Of a stretch of DNA of 55,684 nt, positions 8,588 to 16,955 are shown piece after piece. The number at the start of each line of letters is the position of its first letter. The first letter of the stretch is position 1. Source of the stretch: Acidobacteriota bacterium (GTDB taxonomy: Bacteria > Acidobacteriota > Terriglobia > Terriglobales > Acidobacteriaceae); contig JAFDVV010000015.1 in the NCBI GenBank assembly GCA_018268775.1, positions 1 to 55,684 on the forward strand, in the 5' to 3' direction. Made by a program: the position numbers and the translations under genes. Below the pieces are notes generated by a model. The model ran no database searches and was not told the origin of the DNA. It was given only the letters and a program-made list of their open reading frames with translations.

Positions 8588-9799
8588 TTAGCTTTTGCCG
8601 AACATGCGTTGAACATGTGCGGCGATCATCCAGTCTTCTTTTGCTGGAATTACAAGTATCTTCGTCTTCGATTGCGATGCAGCGATGTGACGGATGTCAC
8701 TGTCGCCGCTACGATCTTTAGGTCTATTTAACTTGGCGTCGATCGCAATGCCAAGTTCTTCGAGGCCACCGGCGATCTCCTCGCGTGTGCGGGCGTCATG
8801 CTCGCCGATGCCCCCGGTGAAGACGATAGCGTCGAGGCCGCCCATCAACCAGCAATAGCCGCCGATGGCCTTTCGTACGCTGCGCGTGAAGACGTCGATG
8901 GCCAGCTTGGCCTGCGCGGTGCCCTTTACCGCGGCTTCGCGTGTAGCGCGCATGTCGTTCGGAAGGCCAGAGAGCGCGGAGATGCCAGCGGAGTGATTGA
9001 GGAGCTTTTCGACGGCGGCGAAGGATTGATCGCGATCGCCCTTCATGTCGCGCAGCAGGTAGAGGACGAGGCCGGGGTCGAGATCGCCGGGGCGTGTTCC
9101 CATGACGACGCCTCCCGTTGGCGTAAGACCCATCGTGTTTTCGATGGAGCGTCCATCGACACATGCTGTGACGCTGCATCCACTGCCGAGATGCGCAATT
9201 GCCATGCGATGCGGAATGGCGAAGTTCGCTGCACGCATCTGCGCGACGATCGATTCGCAGCTCAGGCCATGGAAGCCGTAGCGGCGCACGCCCTGTTCGC
9301 GGTACTCCGCCGGAATGGCATACGTCGAAGCGACTTCAGGCATGGTCTGATGAAAGACGGTGTCGAAGCAGGCGAAGTGCGGTATGCCTGGAAAGCGCGT
9401 CATCATCTCGCGAACGATCTTGATGGCGGATGGATCGTGGAGCGGAGCGAAGACGACGGCCTCGTCGAGTTCGCGCATCACATCATCGGTGATGCGTACG
9501 TGGCTGTGCAACTTTTCACCGGGATGGACGACGCGATAACCGACGGCGTCGAGTCTCGGAATGTCCGGGTGCGAGAGAGCTTCGACGATCCTTCCGATGG
9601 CCTCGACCGGATTGTTGGCATTGATGGTTGCCGGTGCCTGTTTGCCTTTGCCATCTGTGGGATGGAAGGCAAATGTGGCCTGTCCGGAGCCGATGCCGGT
9701 GACCTCGCCCTCGTGCAACGATCGAGGCGCGCCAGCACCTGCGTCAAAGATAGAAAACTTGATGGAGGACGATCCGCTGTTGATGACGAGCAGGTGCAA
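8588..9799 (-). CDS. ackA: Acetate kinase
   Basis: A 403-residue member of the ASKHA kinase fold that interconverts acetyl phosphate plus ADP and acetate plus ATP. Seen: the N-terminal [28 protein letters not shown] (substrate Arg region), [32 protein letters not shown], and [14 protein letters not shown] near the C terminus. It lies between a MscS-type channel gene (19 bp upstream) and phosphoketolase (52 bp downstream) on one strand. Together with phosphoketolase it forms the phosphoketolase-acetate kinase route, giving ATP and acetate directly from sugar phosphates. Length and motifs are complete. Confidence 0.95.
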   Translation of the reverse strand: MHLLVINSGSSSIKFSIFDAGAGAPRSLHEGEVTGIGSGQATFAFHPTDGKGKQAPATINANNPVEAIGRIVEALSHPDIPRLDAVGYRVVHPGEKLHSHVRITDDVMRELDEAVVFAPLHDPSAIKIVREMMTRFPGIPHFACFDTVFHQTMPEVASTYAIPAEYREQGVRRYGFHGLSCESIVAQMRAANFAIPHRMAIAHLGSGCSVTACVDGRSIENTMGLTPTGGVVMGTRPGDLDPGLVLYLLRDMKGDRDQSFAAVEKLLNHSAGISALSGLPNDMRATREAAVKGTAQAKLAIDVFTRSVRKAIGGYCWLMGGLDAIVFTGGIGEHDARTREEIAGGLEELGIAIDAKLNRPKDRSGDSDIRHIAASQSKTKILVIPAKEDWMIAAHVQRMFGKS

Positions 9800-9818
9800 G
9801 GTTTCCCCTTATGCGTTC

Positions 9819-11609
9819 TCAGCTTTGTTTGCCGCTTGCTTCGAGAGCAATGGTCTCCTCATTCTTACGCAGCAGGTCGATCACAGCCTGATAGAGACGG
9901 TTTCGCATACTGAAGCGATCGCCCGCACGAGTCATGTAGCGGACGATGACGTCGACGCCCGAGGATGCGGGACGCATGTCGACGGAAGGCTCGACCGTGA
10001 AGTGACTCAGTCCGTAGGGGCCGCTGCTGCGCCGCCACTCGGACTCCGCCAGCTTGGCATCGCTGGAAGTTTCTTTCTGCACCCGTTCGTGGATCGCGTC
10101 GATGACCTCGTAGCTGTGCGGGCCGGATGGGATGTTGACGCGAATCTCGTCCCACAGCCATTGTCCCGAGGTGGAGAAGTTGAAGTACTGGCCGCGGATG
10201 GCGAAGCTGTTGGTAAAGCTGACGCGGCGTCCGGTGGGGTGGCCCTTGTCGGTCCAGTTGCCGGTCTCAAGCAGGGCCGTGCGGAAGATGCCGATCTCGA
10301 CGACCTCGCCGCCGACGCCGTTGATCTCTACCCAGTCGCCCACGCGGATGCCGTTCTTGCCCATCAGCACGAACCAGCCGAAGAAGGCGAGGATGAAGTC
10401 CTGAAAGACGACGGTCAGGCCCGCCGTTGCCAGGCCGATGATGGTTGGCATCTGGCTGGGAGCGCCGAAGACGACCAGAAGCACAAGCAGCACTGTGATC
10501 ACCTGTATGGCGAGGCTTGTGATCGTGCGCATCGTCTGCAGATTGCGCTGGCCAAGGCGCATGCGATCGAGCAGGCGGCGTATCGCCGCAGCGGTGAGGG
10601 CCGCTCCCAGGAGCAGAAAGGCGATTACCGCGATCGACTGAAGGATGAGGTGAAGCACAATCTGGTGCTGGCGCTTCACCTGGTCGAGCCATCGTCCATA
10701 GATGACGGCGAGCTGCTTCTGCGTCTGGATGCGGTCGTCGAGGATGGAGTGAATCTGCGCGAGCGTGTGCATCTGCTTCATCCGCGCGACGCGGCCCGTC
10801 GCAGCGGTGTCCTGCGCATTGGCTGATCCGGCATCGCTCAGCCTCTTCTCGATAGTGGCATGCTCAGCCGTGAGTTTGGCCACATCGGCGTTTGCCAGCG
10901 CCTGGGCCTGCGCGATGGAGTCCATGCGTGTGAGTTGGTCGAGCCACGCCCTGACGCGACCATACAGTGTGGCATAACGACGAGCGGACTGTGTCGTGGA
11001 GGGCGCGACGACATCTCCCTGCTCGTCGAACTTCTTCATCGCGGCCTCGCGCGTGGCCAGTTCCTGCTGTATCTGCCCGCGCTTGTCGCCGGTGAGCGTG
11101 GCGAGGTCCTGCGTCGCGTCCGCGAGCTGATCGTTGTCGAGCTGGAGCTGCGCCTTCGCGATGTCGAGGTCGTCGGTGCCGGGCGGATTCACACCTTTCG
11201 ATGCTGCCGTAAGGCTGTCGACCTTCGCCTGGTCCTCCTTGATGACGGCCTGCAGCGCGGTCATCTTCTGCTGCAACGCCAGCGCGTCGCCGGTCAGCGT
11301 TCTGGTGTCGAGCGATGCCTGACGCAAAGCCTGCGCAAAGGCCTGGTCCACCTCGTGGTCGGCCAGCCGCTGCGCCTCGCGCGCCAGCCGCGTCTCTTCA
11401 GCGGAGACGGCCAGCGGCGCGAGCGCTTCGATCGTCTGCCACGGGCTCTGGTCGACGAGATCGGTGCCGCCCCTCAACCCCGGCGTCGTCCCTTTGCCTT
11501 TGAGAAAGGGCAGATTCGCCATGGCGCCGCGCGTCAGATAAACGCCGATGAGGCTCGCGACAAGAACGATGGCCGGTACAACGATAGTGAGTCTGCGCAA
11601 ACCCTTCAT
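9819..11609 (-). CDS. MscS-family mechanosensitive channel with periplasmic coiled coil
   Basis: A 596-residue inner-membrane protein. An N-terminal hydrophobic segment (about 8-26) is followed by a long Ala/Gln/Asp-rich helical region (about 60-290), likely a periplasmic coiled coil. Then come several membrane helices (about 310-415) and the MscS core: AGLTVVFQDFILAFFGWFVL (pore helix region), then GIRVGDWVEINGVGGEVVEIG (beta domain) and the cytoplasmic alpha/beta domain to the end. This is the layout of the larger MscK/YbdG-like channels rather than minimal MscS. Such channels release solutes on hypo-osmotic shock. It lies 19 bp upstream of ackA, suggesting co-transcription with the acetate-forming genes. 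Confidence 0.85.
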   Translation of the reverse strand: MKGLRRLTIVVPAIVLVASLIGVYLTRGAMANLPFLKGKGTTPGLRGGTDLVDQSPWQTIEALAPLAVSAEETRLAREAQRLADHEVDQAFAQALRQASLDTRTLTGDALALQQKMTALQAVIKEDQAKVDSLTAASKGVNPPGTDDLDIAKAQLQLDNDQLADATQDLATLTGDKRGQIQQELATREAAMKKFDEQGDVVAPSTTQSARRYATLYGRVRAWLDQLTRMDSIAQAQALANADVAKLTAEHATIEKRLSDAGSANAQDTAATGRVARMKQMHTLAQIHSILDDRIQTQKQLAVIYGRWLDQVKRQHQIVLHLILQSIAVIAFLLLGAALTAAAIRRLLDRMRLGQRNLQTMRTITSLAIQVITVLLVLLVVFGAPSQMPTIIGLATAGLTVVFQDFILAFFGWFVLMGKNGIRVGDWVEINGVGGEVVEIGIFRTALLETGNWTDKGHPTGRRVSFTNSFAIRGQYFNFSTSGQWLWDEIRVNIPSGPHSYEVIDAIHERVQKETSSDAKLAESEWRRSSGPYGLSHFTVEPSVDMRPASSGVDVIVRYMTRAGDRFSMRNRLYQAVIDLLRKNEETIALEASGKQS

Positions 11610-11685
11610 GCTTCAACCCTAACTGTTGTGATGCTCGGGCTCAAAGCGGTGTCTGTCAAAAAGATGAAAAAGGGAAAGACATCCC

Positions 11686-11729
11686 TTGACACGCTGCTGA
11701 TATCGAATGTATATAACCAAAAGGTTATA
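11686..11729 (+). promoter_or_regulatory. Promoter and palindromic operator of the ArsR operon
   Basis: TTGACA (11686-11691) and TATATA (11710-11715), separated by 18 bp, form a good sigma-70 promoter. The -10 box overlaps the perfect inverted repeat TATAACCAAAAGGTTATA (11712-11729; 7-bp arms, AAAA spacer). The arrangement predicts autorepression: the bound repressor would cover the -10 box and start site. The leader to the ATG at 11736 would be only about 14 bases. Confidence 0.75.
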
Positions 11730-11735
11730 AAACTT

Positions 11736-12146
11736 ATGAGTTATGCAAATTCTGGCAAAACGCATGCAAAACCGGAGCTCGATGCCATCTTTGCAGCGCT
11801 CGCCGACCCTACCCGGCGCGCCATTGTGGCCCGCCTGGCAGAGGGCGAGGCTTCCGTCGCGGAGCTTGTCGAGCCGTTTGAGATGAGCCAGCCTGCGATT
11901 TCGAAGCACCTGAAGGTGCTCGAGCGTGCGGGGTTGGTCTCTCGTGGGCGCGATGCGCAACGCAGACCGTGCAGGCTTGAAGCGCAACCGCTGGCCCAGG
12001 CGAACGAATGGCTGGAGCGGTATCGCGAGGCATGGGAGCAGAACTTTGCACGACTCGATTTGTTACTGGAAGAGTTGAAAGCCGAAGAAGGCAGACCCAA
12101 GACCGTAAAGACACGGCAGAAGAGAAGAAGCCACAGAAAGAATTGA
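11736..12146 (+). CDS. ArsR-family transcriptional regulator
   Basis: A 136-residue winged-helix repressor. Seen: ELDAIFAALADPTRRAIVAR at the start, then the helix-turn-helix with EPFEMSQPAISKHLKVLERA, and the wing with GLVSRGRDAQRRPC. There are no metal-binding cysteine pairs in the recognition helix (no ELCVCDL-type motif), so this is the non-metal subtype usually paired with SRPBCC/AHSA1 proteins. The lysine/arginine-rich tail is unusual but short. I chose ATG 11736 because it follows the operator directly; the frame is open far upstream only as noncoding shadow. The AHSA1 gene starts 32 bp downstream and is surely co-transcribed. Confidence 0.88.
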   Translation: MSYANSGKTHAKPELDAIFAALADPTRRAIVARLAEGEASVAELVEPFEMSQPAISKHLKVLERAGLVSRGRDAQRRPCRLEAQPLAQANEWLERYREAWEQNFARLDLLLEELKAEEGRPKTVKTRQKRRSHRKN

Positions 12147-12178
12147 CGGCGGGATATTCCACGCAAAGGGAGATACAG

Positions 12179-12676
12179 ATGCTGACGAGAGAGACAGGAA
12201 AACTGACGGTAGCGGCAATTGGCGATCATGAGGTTGTCATAACGCGAGCGTTCAATGCTCCGCGCACACTGGTGTACAAGGCGTTTACGACACCGGACCT
12301 GGTCAAGCGCTGGCTCGTGGGGCCTGAGGGCTGGATGATGACGGTCTGCGATATCGACCTGCAGGTTGGCGGCTCGTATCGCTACGAGTGGAAGAAGATC
12401 GGCAACGGCGAAGAGATGGGCATGGGAGGCGTGTACAAGGAGGTTGTGGCGAACGAGCGCATAGTCGCAACGGAGATCTTCGACATGTCGTGGTACCCGG
12501 GGGGTGCCATCGTGACGACGACACTAGATGAGACCGGAGGCGTCACAACGGTAAAGACTACGGTGGCCTACGACTCCAAGGAAGCGCGAGAGATGGTGCT
12601 GCGCTCGCCGATGGATGCCGGTATGGAAGCGAGTTATGCGCGGCTGGAGAATCTGCTGGCGGCGAACTTCGCGTGA
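12179..12676 (+). CDS. SRPBCC/AHSA1 domain protein
   Basis: A 165-residue START-like fold protein. The signature TRAFNAPRTLVYKAFTTPDL, then KRWLVGPEGW, the GGSYRYEW strand and the C-terminal MDAGMEASYARLENLLA helix are typical of the AHSA1 (activator of Hsp90 ATPase homologue 1-like) family. The usual ArsR neighbour is present. These proteins have a hydrophobic ligand cavity and their substrates are mostly unknown. ATG 12179 has AAGGGAG upstream; an earlier ATG in frame at 12008 lies inside the ArsR gene. The gene ends against a repeat-filled spacer and converges on the ketosynthase. Confidence 0.88.
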   Translation: MLTRETGKLTVAAIGDHEVVITRAFNAPRTLVYKAFTTPDLVKRWLVGPEGWMMTVCDIDLQVGGSYRYEWKKIGNGEEMGMGGVYKEVVANERIVATEIFDMSWYPGGAIVTTTLDETGGVTTVKTTVAYDSKEAREMVLRSPMDAGMEASYARLENLLAANFA

Positions 12677-12770
12677 ATGCTCTCGATTATGCGGCGTGGG
12701 CCACGCTCGCCCATGCCGCCTTCAGACCAAAGTGCAATTGGCATGCTTGCGGATTATCGTTCCTCTTCGA

Positions 12771-12820
12771 TGTGTCCTCCTGAGCGAAGTGACCAAAGGG
12801 AACGCAGTCGAAGGATCTGC
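12771..12820 (+). repeat. Family B repeat, left half of an inverted pair
   Basis: Begins TGTGTCCTCCTGAGCGAAG and ends GTCGAAGGATCTGC. A second copy in reverse orientation lies 31 bp further right (12852-12912). The transcript could fold into a long hairpin between the two convergent genes. Confidence 0.75.
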
Positions 12821-12851
12821 GTTCTTGCAGGGTTGGGAAAAAACCGGAAAC

Positions 12852-12912
12852 GCAGGTCCTTCGACTCCCCTTCGACGCGCTTCGCTTGCTCAGGGTCGCT
12901 CAGGATGACACT
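12852..12912 (-). repeat. Family B repeat, right half of an inverted pair
   Basis: Read on the minus strand it starts AGTGTCATCCTGAGCGACC and ends GAAGGACCTGC, with a slightly longer middle than other copies. The 267-bp spacer 12677-12943 holds no gene beyond this repeat pair. Confidence 0.8.
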
Positions 12913-12943
12913 GTTTCTTCTTGTGTTGCGTGTAAGTGAAAAG

Positions 12944-14164
12944 CTATTTCCACGTCCGCAGCGCAATCACAGCATTCAACCCGCCAAACGCCAGCGAGTT
13001 CGACAGCGCAACGATAGGCCCGGTGGGGCGAGGCTCGCTAACGATGATGTCGATGTTGAGCGATGTGTCCGGGTTCACGACGCCTGCTGTATGTGGCAGG
13101 CGGCCTTCCTGAAGTGCGAGTACGGTGGCGAGTGCCTCAAGAGCGCCGCTGGCCCCGATGGCGTGACCGTGAAGCGATTTCGTGGAGCTGAGCGGAATCT
13201 GCGAGGCGCGTGGACCGAAGACCTGGTGAATGGCTGCGGCCTCGGTGGCGTCGTTGGCCTGCGTTCCGGTGCCGTGCGCGTTGATGTAGCCGACGTCGCC
13301 GGGCGAGGCGTTGGCGTCGGCGAGCGCCTTGCGCATTGCCGCGGCTGCGCCTTCGGCCTGCGGCTGCGTGATGTGGTTGGCGTCGGCGGACATGCCGAAG
13401 CCGACGATCTCGCCGAGGATCGTGGCTTTGCGTGCCTGCGCGCTCTCAAGCGTCTCGATGACGAGCATGGCCGCGCCTTCGCCGAGCGTCATGCCGTCAC
13501 GGTCGGCGGCGTAGGGGCGGCACTGCGTCGGCGAGACGACGCGCATCGAGTCCCACGCGCGGTAAAACCCCCAGCTCAGCGGGGCCTCGTGTCCGCCGCA
13601 GATTGCGGCAGTCGACATTCCCGACCTCACCATGTGAAAGGCGAGCCCGATGGCGTGTGTCGATGAGGCGCACGCCGTCGAGATATCGAGCGTCGGCCCG
13701 GTGATGCGCAGGTCGATCGAGATGTTGCTGGCTCCCGCGGACGACATCGTGCGGACGATGGTCAGCGGATGCGCGCGCGCATTGCGCGTGTACAGCCCCT
13801 TGACCTCGTGTTCTTCCGACGAACGTCCGCCGCAGGCGCAGCCCATGATGATGGCGATGTCGCCGGGAGCGTGGTGCTTCAAAAGCTCCGCCTGCGCGGC
13901 CGCCTGTCGCGCTGCAACGATGGCAAAGTGCGTATTGCGATTGGTGGCGGAGACGATGCCGGAGTCGAGGTGCTGCGCGGGGTCGAAGTCGAAGATCTGC
14001 GCGGCCTGTTTATAGCGAACGCCGGGGTCGCCATCGGGAGCGTCGGGAACGTTGACGATGGGCGAGATTCCCGTCCTGCCGCTGAAGAGCGAGTCGCGAA
14101 ACTCCGCGACAGTCGAGCCGATAGGAGTGACGCAGCCGAGGCCTGTGATGACGACGCGATTCAC
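12944..14164 (-). CDS. Beta-ketoacyl-ACP synthase, FabF-like
   Basis: A 406-residue thiolase-fold condensing enzyme. The Cys-His-His triad is complete: Cys165 in DISTACASSTHA, His297 in NAHGTGT, His334 in KSLHGHAIGASG. VVITGLGCVTPIG opens the protein and GEGAAMLVIETLE is the usual glycine-rich loop. The start is GTG (14164), directly downstream of the acyl carrier protein gene (24 bp). The order type III PKS, oxidoreductase, ACP, ketosynthase suggests it supplies or elongates an acyl chain on the local ACP rather than serving housekeeping fatty-acid synthesis. It could still be a second FabF; I give no symbol. Confidence 0.9.
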   Translation of the reverse strand: MNRVVITGLGCVTPIGSTVAEFRDSLFSGRTGISPIVNVPDAPDGDPGVRYKQAAQIFDFDPAQHLDSGIVSATNRNTHFAIVAARQAAAQAELLKHHAPGDIAIIMGCACGGRSSEEHEVKGLYTRNARAHPLTIVRTMSSAGASNISIDLRITGPTLDISTACASSTHAIGLAFHMVRSGMSTAAICGGHEAPLSWGFYRAWDSMRVVSPTQCRPYAADRDGMTLGEGAAMLVIETLESAQARKATILGEIVGFGMSADANHITQPQAEGAAAAMRKALADANASPGDVGYINAHGTGTQANDATEAAAIHQVFGPRASQIPLSSTKSLHGHAIGASGALEALATVLALQEGRLPHTAGVVNPDTSLNIDIIVSEPRPTGPIVALSNSLAFGGLNAVIALRTWK

Positions 14165-14187
14165 GTTCCGGGACGGGCTCCTGTGCG

Positions 14188-14460
14188 TTACGACGTTGCT
14201 GCCGGCGCGGAACCTGCGGCGGCCTTGGCTTCGACGAGTTGTTTGACTCCGTTGACCACGTCGCCGACGGTCTTCAGCGAGCCAAGCGCCTCATCGGGAA
14301 TCTCGATGCTGAAGGCCTCTTCGACCTCGAAGGAGATGTTGATCTTGTCGAGCGAGTCGATGTTCAGCTCTTCAAAGGTGGTGTCGAGGTGGATGGTATC
14401 GGTGGGGATGTTTTTGGCCTTGGCGATGATCTCGATCGAGCGCTTTGCAATGTCGTCCAT
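14188..14460 (-). CDS. Acyl carrier protein
   Basis: A 90-residue acidic four-helix carrier. The phosphopantetheine site is the Ser in the EELNIDSLDKINISFEVEE region, a D-S-L motif at about residue 36. A C-terminal Ala-rich tail (AKAAAGSAPAATS) follows the last helix. ATG 14460 has a strong GGGGGAG six bases upstream. It sits between the FAD oxidoreductase and the ketosynthase in a four-gene minus-strand run and probably carries their substrate. Its sequence differs from the second ACP at 35549, which belongs to the EPS region. Confidence 0.88.
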   Translation of the reverse strand: MDDIAKRSIEIIAKAKNIPTDTIHLDTTFEELNIDSLDKINISFEVEEAFSIEIPDEALGSLKTVGDVVNGVKQLVEAKAAAGSAPAATS

Positions 14461-14545
14461 GGTCGCTCCCCCTTTCTATGCAGGATGCCCAAAGTTACAG
14501 GATGCCTCAGTCAGTGTAAAGGCACGTCCGGCGATTCCGCTATTG

Positions 14546-15694
14546 TCAGGGTGTGAGCATGCAGAGGAGCGAGGCGATGAGGCCGCTGCGGCCGAGCACG
14601 CGCATCGGCTCCGCACCGATGTGGACGTGCAGCAGACGGGAGAAGAGGCGGGGGCGGCGCTCGAAGCTCCTGAATGTCTGCGCGAGCGCCAAGGGGTGGC
14701 GGTCCATCAGAAGCATCGCACGGGACATGAATCGAGGGAGCCGCAGTATCTCCGCATGAGCGCGTTCATAGTGTGCGAGGTCGCCGGCCTTCAATGCGGT
14801 GGCGAGAGCCAGGGCCTGACGGAAGCAGAGCGCAAGCCCTTCGCCGGTGATGGCGTCGACGGAGCCTGAGGCATCGCCGACGAGGGCGACGCTGCCGGAG
14901 GTGACGCGGCGCAGTTTGCGGCTCATCGTGACAGCGCCCATCGGCGTTCCGCTGGCTGAGGCAGGGCCGAGCCTCTCCCGGAGCTCGGGGAAGAGCGCAA
15001 GCGGCTGTTCGAGGCTGCTGAACCGCTGCGATCCGATAAATACGAAGCAGACCTCGGCTTCGGAGACGGGGGTGACATACGCCTGCGCGCCTTTGGCCCA
15101 GTGGACCTCGACGAGGTCTGTCCAGGGTGCGATGGCGAAGTGCTGCCGTAGGGCGACGCGACGGCGGCTGGCTGAGCCGCGGTCGAGGCCGCACAGTTTG
15201 CGTATGCGCGATTGCGGTCCGTCGGCGCCTGCGATCCAGCGGGCGCGCATCGTTCCCCTGTTGGTGTCGAGCGCGTCTCCTCCGATAGAGGTAACGGTGG
15301 TGTTCCAGTGGAAGGCGACTCCCAGACCTTGTGCGCGTTCCAGAAGAAGCTGGTGGAGCGCGGTGCGGCGGACACCGAGACCTGAACCTTGAGGGAAATA
15401 GCCTTCGATGGCTGTGCCACGCTTGATAAAGCCGATTCCGCGAAGAGGAAAGCCCATGGGCTGCAATTGACGCTCGTCGATGCCAAGCAGGGCCAGGGCA
15501 GCGAGAGTGTCAGGCATCAGGCCTTCGCCACATGCCTTGTCGATCGGCGGAGTACGGCCGTCGACGACCTCGACCCGCAACCCCTGTGCGGCGGCGGCGA
15601 TAGCGCAGGCAAGACCTGCCGGTCCCGCGCCTGCGACAAGCAGGTCGGGGCCGCTCGATTGGCTGTCCCGGAGGTTGATCTTTCTCAAAACCAC
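14546..15694 (-). CDS. FAD-dependent oxidoreductase, geranylgeranyl-reductase/UbiH-like
   Basis: A 382-residue flavoprotein. Seen: the FAD-binding GxGxxG motif as LVAGAGPAGLACAIAAAAQ near residue 20, DKACGEGLMP near 52 (typical of the geranylgeranyl reductase branch), and GDASGSVDAITGEGLALC near 275 (second FAD motif). Close relatives are often adjacent to type III polyketide synthases, where they hydroxylate or oxidise the product; that is context, not proof. The start is probably GTG 15694. It lies 68 bp downstream of the type III PKS and 85 bp upstream of the ACP gene. Confidence 0.82.
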   Translation of the reverse strand: MVLRKINLRDSQSSGPDLLVAGAGPAGLACAIAAAAQGLRVEVVDGRTPPIDKACGEGLMPDTLAALALLGIDERQLQPMGFPLRGIGFIKRGTAIEGYFPQGSGLGVRRTALHQLLLERAQGLGVAFHWNTTVTSIGGDALDTNRGTMRARWIAGADGPQSRIRKLCGLDRGSASRRRVALRQHFAIAPWTDLVEVHWAKGAQAYVTPVSEAEVCFVFIGSQRFSSLEQPLALFPELRERLGPASASGTPMGAVTMSRKLRRVTSGSVALVGDASGSVDAITGEGLALCFRQALALATALKAGDLAHYERAHAEILRLPRFMSRAMLLMDRHPLALAQTFRSFERRPRLFSRLLHVHIGAEPMRVLGRSGLIASLLCMLTP

Positions 15695-15762
15695 GTGCTC
15701 AATCTCAGATTAGAACCGTTACCTTGATTGAACCTTAATGGCAATCTTGGTCTTTGACGCAG

Positions 15763-16824
15763 CTACCACTGCAACAGCACAAGCTCGGAGCAAAATGCCG
15801 GGCCCATGGCTGCGAGGATCGAGTAGGTTCCCGGCTTGCCGGGGTGGACCTTGAGGTAGTCTTCCAGCACCGCCAGCACAGAGGCGGCGGAGAGGTTGCC
15901 GACCTCGCGCAGGCTCTTCCACGAAGGGGCCAGCGCATCGGCGGGTAGGCCGAGCGACTTCTGCATCGCCTCAAGCACCTTGGGGCCGCCGGAGTGGAAG
16001 ATGTAGGTGGAGATATCGTCGCGGGTCAGGTTGTTGTCGGCAAGAAAACCCTCAACGTTGCCGAGCAGGTTCTCTTCGACCACCTTGGGGACGTCGGGCG
16101 AGAGCACGATGCGGAAACCGGTATTGACGATGTCCCACCCCATCACACGCTCCGTGTTGCGATAGAAGGTGGAGCGGGTAGCGAGCACGCGCGGCCCCTT
16201 GTTGCGCTTTGCAAACGGCGTCTCTGATCCCGCGATCACGACAGCGGCGGCCCCGTCGCCAAACAGGCCGCAGGAGATGAGGTTGGCGATGGACTGGTCG
16301 TCGTCCTGCCAGGTGAGCGAGCACAACTCGACCGAGAGCAGCAGGGCGTACTGGTCTGGGAAGGCGCGCACGTAGTCCGAGGCGCGTGAGATTCCCGCCG
16401 CCCCGGCAACGCAGCCCAGGCCGAAGATCGGTGTCCGCTTGACGTTGACGGAGAAGGGAAGCCGGTTGATCAGCCGCGCGTCGACGGTGGGGCTGGAGAT
16501 GCCTGTGACCGAGGCGAAGAAGATAGCGCCGATGTCCTCCGGGGATATCTCCGCATGATCCAGAGCGCGGCAGATGGCCTGCTGGCCCAGGTCGACGGCG
16601 GCCTTGATCCATGCGTTGTTGGTCTTTTCGAAGGTGTCGAGCGCCGGATAATTCTCCAGAGGAAATACGGTGTGACGAAAATCGACGCCGCAGTTCGCAA
16701 ACAGCCGCGTCAGCAGGCGAGGCTCTTCCATCTTGTGTTCCCAACGGCCGCGAAGCGCTTCAGCGATAACGGGTTGCGAATAACGGTGGGGCGGGTAGGC
16801 AGTTCCGACTGAGGCGATGCGCAT
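15763..16824 (-). CDS. Type III polyketide synthase (chalcone/alkylpyrone synthase-like)
   Basis: A 353-residue homodimer-type condensing enzyme. The triad is visible: Cys138 in FGLGCVAGAAG, His277 in YIFHSGGPKVLEAM, Asn310 in REVGNLSAASVL. The last motif and FGDGAAAVVI distinguish this family from FabH. Bacterial members extend fatty acyl starters with malonyl-CoA to alkylresorcinols or alkylpyrones. ATG 16824 (MRIASVGTAYPP) fits the family start; the upstream ATG 16863 adds 13 unlikely residues. It is the first gene of the minus-strand PKS-oxidoreductase-ACP-ketosynthase run. The methyltransferase often found in such clusters is absent. Confidence 0.9.
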   Translation of the reverse strand: MRIASVGTAYPPHRYSQPVIAEALRGRWEHKMEEPRLLTRLFANCGVDFRHTVFPLENYPALDTFEKTNNAWIKAAVDLGQQAICRALDHAEISPEDIGAIFFASVTGISSPTVDARLINRLPFSVNVKRTPIFGLGCVAGAAGISRASDYVRAFPDQYALLLSVELCSLTWQDDDQSIANLISCGLFGDGAAAVVIAGSETPFAKRNKGPRVLATRSTFYRNTERVMGWDIVNTGFRIVLSPDVPKVVEENLLGNVEGFLADNNLTRDDISTYIFHSGGPKVLEAMQKSLGLPADALAPSWKSLREVGNLSAASVLAVLEDYLKVHPGKPGTYSILAAMGPAFCSELVLLQW

Positions 16825-16955
16825 GCTTATGAAAGACCTTATCGTTCGTTGAGGTAACGCCAAAGTTGAGATGAACGCAAGTGGAGAGACGACACCAGCC
16901 TACATGCTCCAGACGAAAAAGCGGCGTGAAAAGTTTGTGCAAGCAAGAAACGTCG

